Below are positions 7,312 through 16,145 of a stretch of DNA of 64,000 bases, piece after piece. The DNA comes from Nocardia crassostreae (GTDB lineage: Bacteria > Actinomycetota > Actinomycetes > Mycobacteriales > Mycobacteriaceae): positions 279,750-343,749 of the forward strand of contig NZ_BDCH01000025.1 of assembly GCF_001613405.1 (NCBI RefSeq). The letters run 5' to 3'. The notes under the pieces were generated by a model. That model saw nothing but the letters and a program-made list of their open reading frames with translations. It was not told where the DNA came from and did no database searches. Both the position numbers and the translations under genes were made by a program. The number at the start of each line of letters is the position of its first letter. Positions within the stretch are counted from its first letter, which is position 1.

Positions 7312-8742
7312 ATGGCAAAAGAGCTGCCCACATCCAGGATCGCGCGGGGGACGAAGCTGGGAATGGCCGTGGCCGGCAATGCCATACGCGCGCAGCGCAC
7401 CCGGCGTTCCATGCGCGGTCGGTCCGAGGCGGTGCGCGCCCGGATGGCCGAGGAATCCATGATCCGGGCGACCAAGCAGATGGTCATGGTGCTGGGCACC
7501 ATGAAGGGCGTCGCCATGAAGCTCGGGCAGATGCTCTCGGTGCTGGATCTGGATCTGGTGCCGCCGCAGCATCGGGAGCGGTTCCAGCGGCGGCTGGCGG
7601 TGCTGCGCGACAGCGCGCCGTCGGTGTCGTTCGAGGTCATGCAGGCCGTCATCGAAGAGGACTACGGGAAGTCCATCAAGGAAGTCTTCGCGGAGTTCGA
7701 TCCGGAACCCATTGCCGCCGCCTCCATCGGGCAGGTCTACAAGGCGACGCTGCACGACGGGCGGGAAGTCGCGGTCAAGGTGCAGTACCCGGGCATCGAC
7801 GCGGCCGTGCGCGCGGATCTGAAGAACCTGGCCATGTTCCGGCGGATCCTGCAGCAGGCCATGCCGTGGGTGACGCCCGCGGTATTGGACGAGTTGCGGC
7901 TGAACCTGGAGAGCGAGCTCGACTACGTGGCCGAGGCCACCACCCAGAAGCAGATCGCCGAGCTGTTCACCGGGCATCCGTTCATCTTCGTGCCGAGCAC
8001 CATGCCGGAGCTGTCCACCACGAGAGTGCTGGTGAGCGAATACTTCCCGGGCAAGGGGTTCGAGGAGATCCGGGAAATGCCCGCGGCGGAACGCAATAGG
8101 ATCGGGGAGATCATCTACCGGTTCTATGTGGGTTCGCTGTTCACCTTCAATGAATTCTGCGGTGACCCGCATCCCGGGAATCTGCTGCTGGGCCCGGACG
8201 GGCGGGTGGCATTCCTGGATTTCGGGCTCTACAACCGGATGGATCCCGAACACGTGCAGTTCGAGGCCATCTGCATTCGCGCGGCAGCCGAGGAGCGGGC
8301 GGAGGATCTGCGCAATCTCATGGTCGAGCGCGGGATCATCGAATCGCCGGAGGAGATCACGCCGGAGGAATGCCTCGAATACGTGCTGGCGGCCTGTGAA
8401 TGGGCGCTGGTGGACGAGGAGCTGACCATTACCCCGGAGCTGGCCTCCGGGGCGTTCGTGCTGGCCGTGGACCCGCGCGCGAGCGAGTTCGCGGGCATGA
8501 AGCAGCAGAATCTGCCGCCGGAGCATCTGTTCTCGCGGCGCGCCGATTTCCTCACCTTCGGCATGCTGGGTCAGCTGGAGGCGACCGGCAATTGGCATCG
8601 CATTGCCCGCGAATGGCTCTACGGCGACGATCCGGTCACCGAACTCGGGCGCGCCCATCATGAATGGCTGGCCAATCGCCCCGGCGGCGCACCTACCACC
8701 GCACCCGCGAAAAAGACTCGTAAGCGCGCTGCTAAGGCGTGA
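7312..8742 (+). CDS. ABC1/AarF (UbiB-like) atypical kinase
   Basis: The protein has 476 residues. ABC1-family signatures are in order: MKLGQ (KxGQ motif) near residue 66, AAASIGQVYKA (Ala-rich loop replacing a P-loop) near residue 140, VAVKVQ (nucleotide-binding Lys), DPHPGNLLL (catalytic loop) near residue 285 and FLDFG. The family consists of atypical kinases or ATPases connected with isoprenoid-quinone or membrane-lipid metabolism; nothing in the neighbourhood fixes the substrate. The C-terminus is basic (KKTRKRAAKA). The ATG at 7312 follows GGAGGGTC. The enoyl-reductase-like gene starts 23 bases downstream and is probably cotranscribed. Confidence 0.88.
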   Translation: MAKELPTSRIARGTKLGMAVAGNAIRAQRTRRSMRGRSEAVRARMAEESMIRATKQMVMVLGTMKGVAMKLGQMLSVLDLDLVPPQHRERFQRRLAVLRDSAPSVSFEVMQAVIEEDYGKSIKEVFAEFDPEPIAAASIGQVYKATLHDGREVAVKVQYPGIDAAVRADLKNLAMFRRILQQAMPWVTPAVLDELRLNLESELDYVAEATTQKQIAELFTGHPFIFVPSTMPELSTTRVLVSEYFPGKGFEEIREMPAAERNRIGEIIYRFYVGSLFTFNEFCGDPHPGNLLLGPDGRVAFLDFGLYNRMDPEHVQFEAICIRAAAEERAEDLRNLMVERGIIESPEEITPEECLEYVLAACEWALVDEELTITPELASGAFVLAVDPRASEFAGMKQQNLPPEHLFSRRADFLTFGMLGQLEATGNWHRIAREWLYGDDPVTELGRAHHEWLANRPGGAPTTAPAKKTRKRAAKA

Positions 8743-8765
8743 GAACCCGATCGGACGGGAATGAC

Positions 8766-10007
8766 ATGGCAGAACGAGAATTCGACATCGTGCTGTTCGG
8801 CGCGACCGGTTTCGTCGGCAAGCTGACGGCGGAGTATCTACGCGATGCCGCGCCCGCCGGTGCGCGGATCGCGCTGGCGGGGCGGTCGCCGCAGAAGCTG
8901 GCCGACGTGCGCGCCGAACTCGGCGCGGCGGCCGCGGAATGGCCGCTGGTACAAGCCGATTCCACCGATCAGGCCAGTCTGGACGCGCTCGCGGCGCGCA
9001 CCAAGGTCGTGGTCAGCACCGTCGGCCCGTACCTGCGCTACGGTCTGCCGCTGGTGCGGGCGTGCGCCGAGAACGGCACCCATTACGCCGATCTCACCGG
9101 TGAGCCGCTGTTCATTCGGGAATGCATCGACCGCTTCGGCGACAAGGCCGCCGAGACCAGTGCGAAGATCGTGAATTCCTGTGGGTACGACTCGATTCCG
9201 TCGGATCTGAGCGTGTATCAGCTCTACAAGCGCAGTGTCGCCGACAATACCGGCGAGCTCACCGACACCACCCTGGTGGCGGCGCTGAAGGGCGGCGTCA
9301 GCGGCGGCACCGTCGATTCCGGTCGCGCCATGATGGAAGCCATTGCGGCCGAACCGAAGAAGGCGTCGATCATGTCGCACCCGTATTCGCTGAGCCCCGA
9401 CAAGTCCATGGATCCCGATGTCGGCCGCCAGACCGATCAGGCCCTGGAGCGGGCCGAGAATATCGATCCGAGCCTGCGCGGCTGGGTGGCGACCTTCATC
9501 ATGGCCGCGCACAACACCAAGATCGTGCGCCGCTCCAATGGCCTGCTGGGCTGGCCGTACGGCAAGAACTTCCGCTACCGCGAGGTCATGGCGGTCGGCT
9601 CCTCGACGGCCGCACCCCTGGTCGCGGCCGGTATCAGCGGCGGCATCGTGGCGACCATGGTGGCGGGCGCCGTTCTCTCCCGAGTCGGCTTCGGCCGCAA
9701 ACTCCTCGACCGCGTAGTCCCCAAACCCGGCACCGGGCCCAGCGAAAAAGCCCGCCGCAGCGGCTGGTTCACCATGAAGACCTTCGCCCACACCACCTCC
9801 GGCGCAAAGTACCTGTGCACCTTCGCCGCCCAGGGCGACCCGGGCTACCAAGCCACCTCGGTCCTCCTCGGCCAATCCGGTCTGGCACTGGCCTTCGACA
9901 AACTCCCAGAAATCGCAGGCATCCTCACCCCCGCCTCCGCCATGGGCGACGCCCTCACCGACCGACTCCGCAAGGCGGACATGACAATCGAGGTCACCAC
10001 CGTGTGA
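8766..10007 (+). CDS. Saccharopine-dehydrogenase-like / trans-acting enoyl reductase family protein
   Basis: This 413-residue protein starts with a Rossmann motif (LFGATGFVGKLTAEYL) directly at the N-terminus, then SGG-type glycine-rich and hydrophobic segments (about residues 278-300, alternating Gly/Ala/Val) typical of the actinobacterial family that includes Rv2449c and the Rv2953-type trans-acting enoyl reductases. Those enzymes reduce lipid intermediates; this copy may do similar membrane-associated lipid reduction, but no polyketide gene is nearby. The ATG at 8766 is preceded by GACGGGA. It follows the ABC1 gene closely and ends before tandem hairpins at 10021-10060. Confidence 0.85.
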   Translation: MAEREFDIVLFGATGFVGKLTAEYLRDAAPAGARIALAGRSPQKLADVRAELGAAAAEWPLVQADSTDQASLDALAARTKVVVSTVGPYLRYGLPLVRACAENGTHYADLTGEPLFIRECIDRFGDKAAETSAKIVNSCGYDSIPSDLSVYQLYKRSVADNTGELTDTTLVAALKGGVSGGTVDSGRAMMEAIAAEPKKASIMSHPYSLSPDKSMDPDVGRQTDQALERAENIDPSLRGWVATFIMAAHNTKIVRRSNGLLGWPYGKNFRYREVMAVGSSTAAPLVAAGISGGIVATMVAGAVLSRVGFGRKLLDRVVPKPGTGPSEKARRSGWFTMKTFAHTTSGAKYLCTFAAQGDPGYQATSVLLGQSGLALAFDKLPEIAGILTPASAMGDALTDRLRKADMTIEVTTV

Positions 10008-10020
10008 TGAAGGGGATTCT

Positions 10021-10060
10021 TGGGGGCTACGCCCCCAAACCCCCATGTAGGGCTACGCCC
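10021..10060. terminator. Tandem hairpins between convergent genes
   Basis: TGGGGGC-TAC-GCCCCCA at 10021-10037 and the shorter GGGC-TAC-GCCC at 10050-10060 are embedded in a near-direct repeat (GGGCTACGCCC plus AAACCC). They lie between the stops of two convergent genes and probably terminate both. Confidence 0.7.
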
Positions 10061-10073
10061 AAACCCAAGAGGC

Positions 10074-11549
10074 TCAGTTGCCGTCTCGCAGGGTGATCAG
10101 GCCGCCGAGGGTGCCGAGGTAGGCGGAGCCGTCCGGGCCCAGGGCCAAACCTGCGTAGTTGTTGTTGTAGAGCGGGCCGGAGCCGGAGTGGCGTTGCCAC
10201 ACCAGGTTTCCGGTGTGGAAGTCGAGGGCGGTCCAGTACCAGGGGTCGGTGATCTCCGTGCCCTTGGTGTAGGTGTAGATCAGGCCCGTGGCCAGGGAGA
10301 GTTTGGGGACGACGCTCGGGGCGGCGACGGTGGTGTTGGTCCAGACCAGGTGGCAGCCGGTGCCGTCGGGGGTGATGTCGACGCGGGCGAATCCCGGGGT
10401 TGTGGTCTTGCCGCCGGTGGTGGATTCGGGGCCGGTGTAGCCGTAGTTGTTCTCGACGATGAGGGAGTTGCCTGCGCCTATGAGCGAGTTCTCGGTATTG
10501 CTCGCGCCTTTCGAGAAGACCGGCACGGAACAGACTTCGCGGTCGGCGGTGGGGGCGGTGCGGTAGACGACCACGTTCATGGGGTCGGCGTTGTCGGTGA
10601 TGGCTACGTAGCCGCCGGGGAGGAGGGTGGGGGTGGTGCCGGTGCCGTCGTCCACCTGGCCGGGTTTGTGCTGGCCGCTGTTGGCGTAGGTGACGCGCCA
10701 GGTGATGGTGGGTGCGCCGTCGGGGGCGGCGTCGAAGCGGAGCAGTTCGCGGTTGGTGGCTATGTAGACATCGCCCTCGGGGCCGACGGCGAAGGAGTTC
10801 TGGATTTGGCCGTCGGCGCCGGTGCCGAGGCGGATCACTTGGACCGCACCGGTTTCCGGGTCGATGGTGCCGACCACGCCGTTGGTCTTGGCGACGAACC
10901 AGAGCAGGCCGTCGGTGTCGGGGAGGACCGAGTTGAGGGTTTCGCCGGGGTGCAGGGCGCCGGTGAGGTCGTAGTCGCGTTCGAGGGTGAAGCCGTCGGC
11001 GGTCGGGTTCTCGGCGAGCACCAGCACGTGGCCGTTGCTCGCGCCGACCACCGCGCGGTCCTGGTCGTCGAGCGAGAAGTAAGCGCCGCCACCGAAATTC
11101 GTGAAGGCGCCCGGCTTCAGGAATTCACCGGGGCCACGGCCGGGCAGCGGGTATCTGCCGAGCACCCGCATGGCGGCCGGATCGATCAGGTACAGACCAG
11201 GATTCAGGCCGGGGCAGGTGGCCACGATCCGGGCCGCGCGGTCGAAGGCGATGGAGCCGCATTCGCTGCGGAGCAGCAGCGAGTCGACCCGGGTGTCGTG
11301 GCCGAGCGGTCCGGGCCGGGTGTAGGTGTCGGTCATCCAGCCGTCGTTGTGGATGCCCGCGTCGCCATTGGCCGCCAGTCCGGGATGCCGCGGTACCGCG
11401 GGTACGCCGAGGATGGGCCGCGATTGCGCCGGTGCACCCAGGAATTCCGCGCCGCCACCGGGAACCAAGGGGATCGGCACGGCGGTCGCGGTGCCTGCGC
11501 CGAGCACGCTCGCGGTAATCGCCACGGCCATGAGCAGCGCGGATTTCAT
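10074..11549 (-). CDS. Secreted beta-propeller-like protein
   Basis: This 491-residue protein begins with a signal peptide (MKSALLMAVAITASVLGAG, cleavage probably near ATAVP). The mature part shows repeated blade-like segments, for example LYLIDPAAMRVLGRY, LLWFVAKTNGVVGTIDPETG and GDVYIATNRELLRFD, resembling PQQ/NHL-type beta-propellers. The ATG at 11549 is chosen because it gives the signal peptide and follows GAGGTAG; an upstream in-frame ATG at 11618 would add 23 charged residues before it. It is expected to be extracytoplasmic. No enzymatic motif is recognised, and convergent or divergent neighbours suggest no operon. Confidence 0.78.
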   Translation of the reverse strand: MKSALLMAVAITASVLGAGTATAVPIPLVPGGGAEFLGAPAQSRPILGVPAVPRHPGLAANGDAGIHNDGWMTDTYTRPGPLGHDTRVDSLLLRSECGSIAFDRAARIVATCPGLNPGLYLIDPAAMRVLGRYPLPGRGPGEFLKPGAFTNFGGGAYFSLDDQDRAVVGASNGHVLVLAENPTADGFTLERDYDLTGALHPGETLNSVLPDTDGLLWFVAKTNGVVGTIDPETGAVQVIRLGTGADGQIQNSFAVGPEGDVYIATNRELLRFDAAPDGAPTITWRVTYANSGQHKPGQVDDGTGTTPTLLPGGYVAITDNADPMNVVVYRTAPTADREVCSVPVFSKGASNTENSLIGAGNSLIVENNYGYTGPESTTGGKTTTPGFARVDITPDGTGCHLVWTNTTVAAPSVVPKLSLATGLIYTYTKGTEITDPWYWTALDFHTGNLVWQRHSGSGPLYNNNYAGLALGPDGSAYLGTLGGLITLRDGN

Positions 11550-11760
11550 CTCTACCTCGGCTATTCGCTTGCGGCGCAGCGCCGTCACAGTCCGCTGGTC
11601 AGCTGACCGAAATCGCATGATCGCATACCGGGACGCGGAAAAATACCGTGCACCACGTCACAGTAAGGGCCATTGACGGACCGGTCCCGCCCGCGAATTC
11701 CCTCCGGTAGGGTCGCGAACGGGACGGAGGGTCGTACCGCGGAAAGGGGGGTCGGCCACT

Positions 11761-12438
11761 GTGAAATGGATGCTGACCCCGGATGAGTTCGCCCTGGTCT
11801 GGACGCGCGAAACCGATCTGGACCGCCGCCCCTACCCCCTCGACACGCTGCCGCCCCCAGCCGAGAAGACCGCCGCCGCACCGCGATTGCGCAATCACCT
11901 ACTGCGCCGCATCGATCCGGAACTGACGGCCGCGCTCATGCTGTGCGCCCGTACCGACACCACCACCATCACGCTCTACGGCGAACGCACCAGCGGCCCG
12001 GATCCGCGCCGCATCCTCGCCTTCGCGGCGGTGGCCCAGCAGCGCGCGGGCATCCTGGTGGCGCTACCGGAGACCGTCACCATCCTGATGTGCCCGGCCG
12101 ATCAACTCGGCCAGGAACTGGTGGAGATCATCGGTTCGGCCCCGGCCGGGCGGTGCGCCGCCATGCGCGAACCGCAGCAGACGGTGCTGGGCCCCGCACC
12201 GGCCGTCGACGAGGGTGAACAGTTCCGCCGCAAATTGCGCGAACCGATGGACGCGCGCGGATTCATCACCGTCACCGTGGAACCCGCCAATCCGCTCTCC
12301 CCGCCGACCCGGCACCGCACCTGGCTGGATTTCTCCGGGGACGGCCGCTATCTGCTCACCACGGCCACGGATCTGACGCTCACCCCGGTCACCGATGCCG
12401 AACTGGCCGAACAGCTCATGCATCTGGCCCGGATCTGA
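11761..12438 (+). CDS. EspG-like ESX secretion-associated protein
   Basis: This 225-residue protein opens with WMLTPDEFALVW and ends with a GDGRYLLTT segment, the layout of the EspG family. EspG proteins are cytosolic chaperones that bind PE/PPE-type or WXG100 partner substrates for type VII secretion. No ESX gene or substrate is visible nearby, so this is an orphan copy and the assignment rests on the sequence pattern alone. The start is GTG 11761, about ten bases after a G-rich site; ATG 11770 is possible. Confidence 0.7.
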   Translation: MKWMLTPDEFALVWTRETDLDRRPYPLDTLPPPAEKTAAAPRLRNHLLRRIDPELTAALMLCARTDTTTITLYGERTSGPDPRRILAFAAVAQQRAGILVALPETVTILMCPADQLGQELVEIIGSAPAGRCAAMREPQQTVLGPAPAVDEGEQFRRKLREPMDARGFITVTVEPANPLSPPTRHRTWLDFSGDGRYLLTTATDLTLTPVTDAELAEQLMHLARI

Positions 12439-12511
12439 GTCAAGTGGCGGGCGGCTGAACTTTTCGGCGCGCTTGCCTGCGCGATCGGACACCTCGTGTT
12501 AACCATGTTGG

Positions 12512-13489
12512 ATGGCAAAAGCTTCAAAGACCGGCAAAGGTTCGAAGGCCGACAAGACATCGAAGGCCGAGAAGACCAAGAAGGCCGGAAAGTCGGGAAA
12601 GGCAGCGAAGTCCGATAAGGCAGTCGAGCTGGAGCCGAGCTCGAAGTCGCCGTCCTGGGCGAAACCGGTCACCACGGTCCTGCAGGCCGACGGCGTCAAG
12701 GTGCACGATATCGACACCTCCGCCACCCCGGGCTTCAAGGGCGACAAGCGCGCCGGTGAACAGCTACTCGCCGAACGCTCGCTGCTGCTGTCGGACCTGC
12801 AGGAGAAGCTGCACGCCAACGGTCGTTCCGGCGACACCCGCAATGTGCTGCTGGTGCTGCAGGGCATGGACACCGCGGGCAAGGGCGGCATCGTCCGGCA
12901 CGTGATCGGCTCGGTCGATCCGCAGGGCGTGGACCACGCGGCCTTCGGCGTGCCCACCGCGGAGGAGAAGAAGCACCACTTCCTGTGGCGCATCCGCCGC
13001 CAGCTCCCGCGCGCCGGTCAGCTCGGCGTCTTCGACCGCTCGCACTACGAGGACGTGCTGGTCGTGCGCGTGCACGATCTGGTCGCCCCCGAGGTGTGGG
13101 AGAAGCGCTACGACGAGATCAACAAATTCGAGGCCAAACTGGTCGACAGCGGCACCACCGTGGTGAAGGTGGCCATGTTCGTCTCGCTCGAGGAGCAGAA
13201 GCGCCGCCTCATGGAGCGGCTGGAACGCACCGACAAATACTGGAAATTCAATCCGAACGATATCGATGAGCGCGCCTACTGGCCCGCGTATCAGGATGCG
13301 TACCAAGCTGTCCTGGATCGCACCAGCACCGAATACGCGCCCTGGCACGTGCTGCCCTGCGATCACAAGTGGTACTCGCGGCTCGCGGTCACCGAACTGC
13401 TGATCGACGCCCTACAGGGGCTGAAGCTGGACTGGCCGCCCGCGAATTTCGATGTAGAGGAACAGAAGAAGCTCCTCGAGCTGGCCTGA
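12512..13489 (+). CDS. ppk2: Polyphosphate kinase 2 (PPK2)
   Basis: The protein has 325 residues. After a Lys/Ser/Ala-rich, probably disordered N-terminal extension of about 45 residues comes a PPK2 core: Walker A-like GMDTAGKGG near residue 117, the FDRSHYEDVLVVRV block and a C-terminal WHVLPCDHKWYSR segment. PPK2 transfers phosphate between inorganic polyphosphate and nucleotides, with class I enzymes favouring NDP to NTP. Relatives without the basic extension are about 290 residues. The extension could bind polyphosphate or nucleic acid; this is inference. A hairpin at 13502-13520 closes the unit. Confidence 0.92.
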   Translation: MAKASKTGKGSKADKTSKAEKTKKAGKSGKAAKSDKAVELEPSSKSPSWAKPVTTVLQADGVKVHDIDTSATPGFKGDKRAGEQLLAERSLLLSDLQEKLHANGRSGDTRNVLLVLQGMDTAGKGGIVRHVIGSVDPQGVDHAAFGVPTAEEKKHHFLWRIRRQLPRAGQLGVFDRSHYEDVLVVRVHDLVAPEVWEKRYDEINKFEAKLVDSGTTVVKVAMFVSLEEQKRRLMERLERTDKYWKFNPNDIDERAYWPAYQDAYQAVLDRTSTEYAPWHVLPCDHKWYSRLAVTELLIDALQGLKLDWPPANFDVEEQKKLLELA

Positions 13490-13501
13490 CACTCACCCAA
13501 A

Positions 13502-13520
13502 GTTCGCGGGGGCCGCGAAC
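13502..13520 (+). terminator. Hairpin downstream of ppk2
   Basis: GTTCGCGG-GGG-CCGCGAAC has a perfect 8-bp stem and starts 13 bases after the ppk2 stop. No T run follows. Confidence 0.6.
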
Positions 13521-13595
13521 AGCCGGAGCGCAGCGGAGGCAAATCAGATACAGCGTTCTCTCAGGTTCACGGGCGAAGATGGGCCCGCACGATTC

Positions 13596-14396
13596 GTGAC
13601 AACGAAAGGCGTGGTGAGCGCACAGGTGAGCAGCAAGCCGGGTGATCGCAAGAATCCGCTCGCGAAGGCGCAGCGGGCCGATCGCAATCGAAAGATCTTC
13701 ATCCAGGTGGGCGTGGCCGCCGTCCTGGTTGGCCTCGTCGCTGCGATCGGCATCGGACTGGCCATGCGCAAGTCCGATGACAAGTCCGCGTCGGGCGCCT
13801 TCGCACCGGTCGTCTCGACCTCCGGCACGAAGCCCGCGAATGTCACCGAGGGCGGCGCCATCGTCGTCGGCAAGTCCGATGCCAAGGTGCGGGTGCAGGT
13901 CGTGGCCGATATGCAGTGCCCGGCCTGCAAGATGTTCGAGCAGGCCAACTCCAAGGCCCTCGAGGACGCGGTCGCCAATGGCACCGCCAAGGTCGAGTAC
14001 AACATCATCTCGTTCCTGGACCGGGCCTCGGGCAACAATATGTTCTCCACCCGCGCGGCCAATGCGGCCTACGTGGTGGCCGCCAACGACCCGTCCAAGT
14101 TCCAGAACTGGCTGTCCATCATGTTCGACAAGCAGCCCGAGGAGGGCGGTTCGGGCATGACCGACGATCAGCTCATCGCCATTGCCACCGAGGCCGGGTA
14201 CACCGATCCGTCGGTGGCGCAGGGCATCAAGGATCAGACCTACGTCGCCTATGTGAAGGACGAGACCAAGGCGGTCTTCGACACCGGCATCAAGTCCACC
14301 CCGTCGGTGTACGTGAATGGTGAGCAGGTTCAGGACGGCAAGTCGCTGATGAGCCCGGATGGCCTGAAACCGGTCATCGAGGCCGCGGCCAAGTGA
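13596..14396 (+). CDS. Membrane-anchored DsbA-like thioredoxin-fold oxidoreductase
   Basis: This 266-residue protein has a basic cytoplasmic N-terminus, one transmembrane helix (about residues 35-55) and an extracytoplasmic DsbA-type domain with the redox motif MQCPACKMF near residue 107 and a cis-Pro region (STPSVYVNG) near residue 230. It should introduce disulfides into exported proteins. The overlapping downstream gene is its VKOR reoxidant, the same pair as Rv2969c-Rv2968c. The start is uncertain: GTG codons at 13596, 13611, 13614 and 13626 are all in frame, and AAAGG at about 13602-13606 favours one of the later ones. Confidence 0.9.
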   Translation: MTTKGVVSAQVSSKPGDRKNPLAKAQRADRNRKIFIQVGVAAVLVGLVAAIGIGLAMRKSDDKSASGAFAPVVSTSGTKPANVTEGGAIVVGKSDAKVRVQVVADMQCPACKMFEQANSKALEDAVANGTAKVEYNIISFLDRASGNNMFSTRAANAAYVVAANDPSKFQNWLSIMFDKQPEEGGSGMTDDQLIAIATEAGYTDPSVAQGIKDQTYVAYVKDETKAVFDTGIKSTPSVYVNGEQVQDGKSLMSPDGLKPVIEAAAK

Positions 14397-14980
14397 TGAT
14401 CGCGGCTCCGCCTCGGTCCGCCTGGCCGTTGCTGCTGGGCGGATTGATCGGCTGGGGCGCGTCGGTGACGCTCCTGGTCGACAAGTTCAAGCTCTTCACC
14501 GATCCGGGTTTCCAGCCGCTGTGCAATATCGACCAGGTGGTGGCGTGCACCACGGTCATGCAGTCGGATCAGGCGGCCGCCTTCGGCTTCCCGAATCCGA
14601 TCATCGGCGTGGTCGGTTTCTCGGTGGTGGTGACGCTCGGGGTACTCGCGGTGGCGGGCATCGGTTTCCCACGCTGGATCTGGGGCGGGCTGTGGACCGG
14701 CCTGCTGCTGGGCGTCGGCTTCATCTGCTGGCTGATCTACGAGGCGGTCTTCAATATTCGCGCGCTGTGCCCGTGGTGCATGGTGGTGTGGGCGGTGGTG
14801 CCGCCGCTGCTGGCCATCGTGACCGGGCAGCTGTGGGGTAAGTCCCGCGGTTTCCTGCAGATCGTGGTGGAGTGGCGCTGGACCGTGGTCGCCGTGTACT
14901 ACGCGGTGGTCATCCTGATCGTCTACATCCAGTTCCAGGATCACTGGCGGTCGCTGGCGCTGCCCGCCGCCGGGTTCTAG
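14396..14980 (+). CDS. Vitamin K epoxide reductase (VKOR) family protein
   Basis: This integral membrane protein of about 194 residues has four to five hydrophobic segments. It carries the VKOR active-site CPWC (about residue 125), the upstream loop cysteine pair (PLCNIDQVVACTT, about residues 41-51) and the conserved FGFPNP turn. Bacterial VKOR reoxidises DsbA using quinones. The ATG at 14396 overlaps the dsbA-like stop (TGATG), so the pair is translationally coupled; a GTG at 14393 is the alternative. The stop codon lies inside a 20-bp tandem duplication shared with the end of the convergent protease gene. Confidence 0.92.
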   Translation: MIAAPPRSAWPLLLGGLIGWGASVTLLVDKFKLFTDPGFQPLCNIDQVVACTTVMQSDQAAAFGFPNPIIGVVGFSVVVTLGVLAVAGIGFPRWIWGGLWTGLLLGVGFICWLIYEAVFNIRALCPWCMVVWAVVPPLLAIVTGQLWGKSRGFLQIVVEWRWTVVAVYYAVVILIVYIQFQDHWRSLALPAAGF

Positions 14981-15014
14981 TTCGGCGGGCCCACTTCTAG
15001 TTCGGCGGACCCAC
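14975..15014. repeat. 20-bp tandem duplication at the convergent VKOR/protease junction
   Basis: TTCTAGTTCGGCGG(G/A)CCCAC occurs twice in tandem (14975-14994 and 14995-15014, one mismatch). The first copy carries the VKOR stop. The second supplies the stop (14997-14999, minus strand) that the protease would use if its reading frame were restored. Confidence 0.85.
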
Positions 15015-15028
15015 GGTGAGCGTCACGC

Positions 15029-16069
15029 TCACCGTGCGGCTGCCGCCGCCGGGCTCGGCGATTCGCAATTCCACGACATCTTCGGGTTGCGCAGGTTGAG
15101 CGCGGCCTTCAGATTCTGAGCGGCGCTGATCTGACGCCCGTCCAGGGCGGTGATCACCTCGCCTTCGGTGAGCCCGGCCGCGTAGGCGGGCTGCCCGTAG
15201 ATGGCGACGTCGATACGCGCTCCCGCCGGTTGCTCGGCATCGGAGGTGAGAATGCCGAGGGTCGCGGTCGGGCCCACGTGCACGGTGTCGGTGGGTGTGC
15301 CGGAACGGATCTGACGCACGACGTCCATGGCCGTATCGATCGGCACCGCATAGCCGTTGGGGCCGTTGCCCAATGCCTTGGCCAGCTCACCCGAGGCCGC
15401 GGTGACCACGCCGACAATGGCCCCGTACCGGTCCACCAGCGCGCCGCCGGACTGCCCGGCGCTGACCGGGGCGGCGATTTCGATCAAGCCGCGCAAGGTC
15501 TTCCGGCTCAGGTCGGCCGCATTGCGGGCCACGACATCGCTGTTCAATCCGGTGACCGCGCCGCCCACCGCGGTGGCCGTGCCGGTGCCCCCGGCATTGC
15601 CGATGGCGAGCACCTCGTCGCCGAGCCGCAGCGGCCCCGAACTGCCGATCCGGGCAATGGGCAGTGCGGCGGCGCCGGACAATTCGATGAGCGCGATATC
15701 CGCGCCCGAGTCGTAGCCGAGCACGGTGGCCTGATGGGTGGCGCCGGTGCGAACATCGGAGACCGTCACGGTATCCGCGCCCTTGATGACGTGATGGCTG
15801 GTGAGCACCTGCCCCTCGGCGGTGAGCACGATGCCCGATCCGGCCGCGCCCAGACCGTAGGGGCGGATGCCCGCGGTGACATTGACCAGCGCGGGTTCCA
15901 CCACGCCCGATACCAATTCGGCGTCCAGCGGCGGGAGCGGCGGCCCGAGCAGGGTGGCGGTGACCGTGTCCTCGCGGAAGGGCCAGCCGGTGAGATCGCC
16001 GCGATAGCCGAGGAAGGCGGTCACCGCCACGACGGCGGAGAGCAGGAGTGCGAGGATGCGGCCGTACAT
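15029..16069 (-). CDS. HtrA-like trypsin/PDZ serine protease with C-terminal frameshift
   Basis: This 346-residue protein has one N-terminal transmembrane segment (about residues 4-20), a trypsin-like domain with catalytic His (LTSHHVI), Asp (DSGADIALIE) and Ser (AGQSGGALVD), and a C-terminal PDZ domain from about residue 255. It should act on the outer face of the membrane. The ATG at 16069 follows GGGAGGG. The PDZ domain is interrupted: after LNLRNP near 15095 the frame shifts to a nonsense tail ending at 15029, while the neighbouring frame continues as VVELRIAEPGGGSRTVSV and stops at 14997. One C missing from a C run explains this. Confidence 0.85.
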   Translation of the reverse strand: MYGRILALLLSAVVAVTAFLGYRGDLTGWPFREDTVTATLLGPPLPPLDAELVSGVVEPALVNVTAGIRPYGLGAAGSGIVLTAEGQVLTSHHVIKGADTVTVSDVRTGATHQATVLGYDSGADIALIELSGAAALPIARIGSSGPLRLGDEVLAIGNAGGTGTATAVGGAVTGLNSDVVARNAADLSRKTLRGLIEIAAPVSAGQSGGALVDRYGAIVGVVTAASGELAKALGNGPNGYAVPIDTAMDVVRQIRSGTPTDTVHVGPTATLGILTSDAEQPAGARIDVAIYGQPAYAAGLTEGEVITALDGRQISAAQNLKAALNLRNPKMSWNCESPSPAAAAAR

Positions 16070-16119
16070 GAACCCTCCCGACTGCCGTTCGCCCGTCGGT
16101 CGTGGGCGTATCTGTACCT

Positions 16120-16145
16120 ACTGGTGTACCAGTTTCAGCGCTGAA
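16120..16145. promoter_or_regulatory. Two adjacent palindromes upstream of the protease
   Basis: ACTGGT-GT-ACCAGT (16120-16133) directly abuts TTCAGCGCTGAA (16134-16145, perfect). They lie 51-76 bases upstream of the protease ATG, a typical operator position, and overlap the end of the ZIP coding sequence. Confidence 0.45.

Noticed and set aside
10020..11606. Gly/Ala/Val-rich plus-strand frame opposite the secreted beta-propeller protein
   Set aside because: No start signal or motif; the minus strand has a clear signal peptide and propeller blades.
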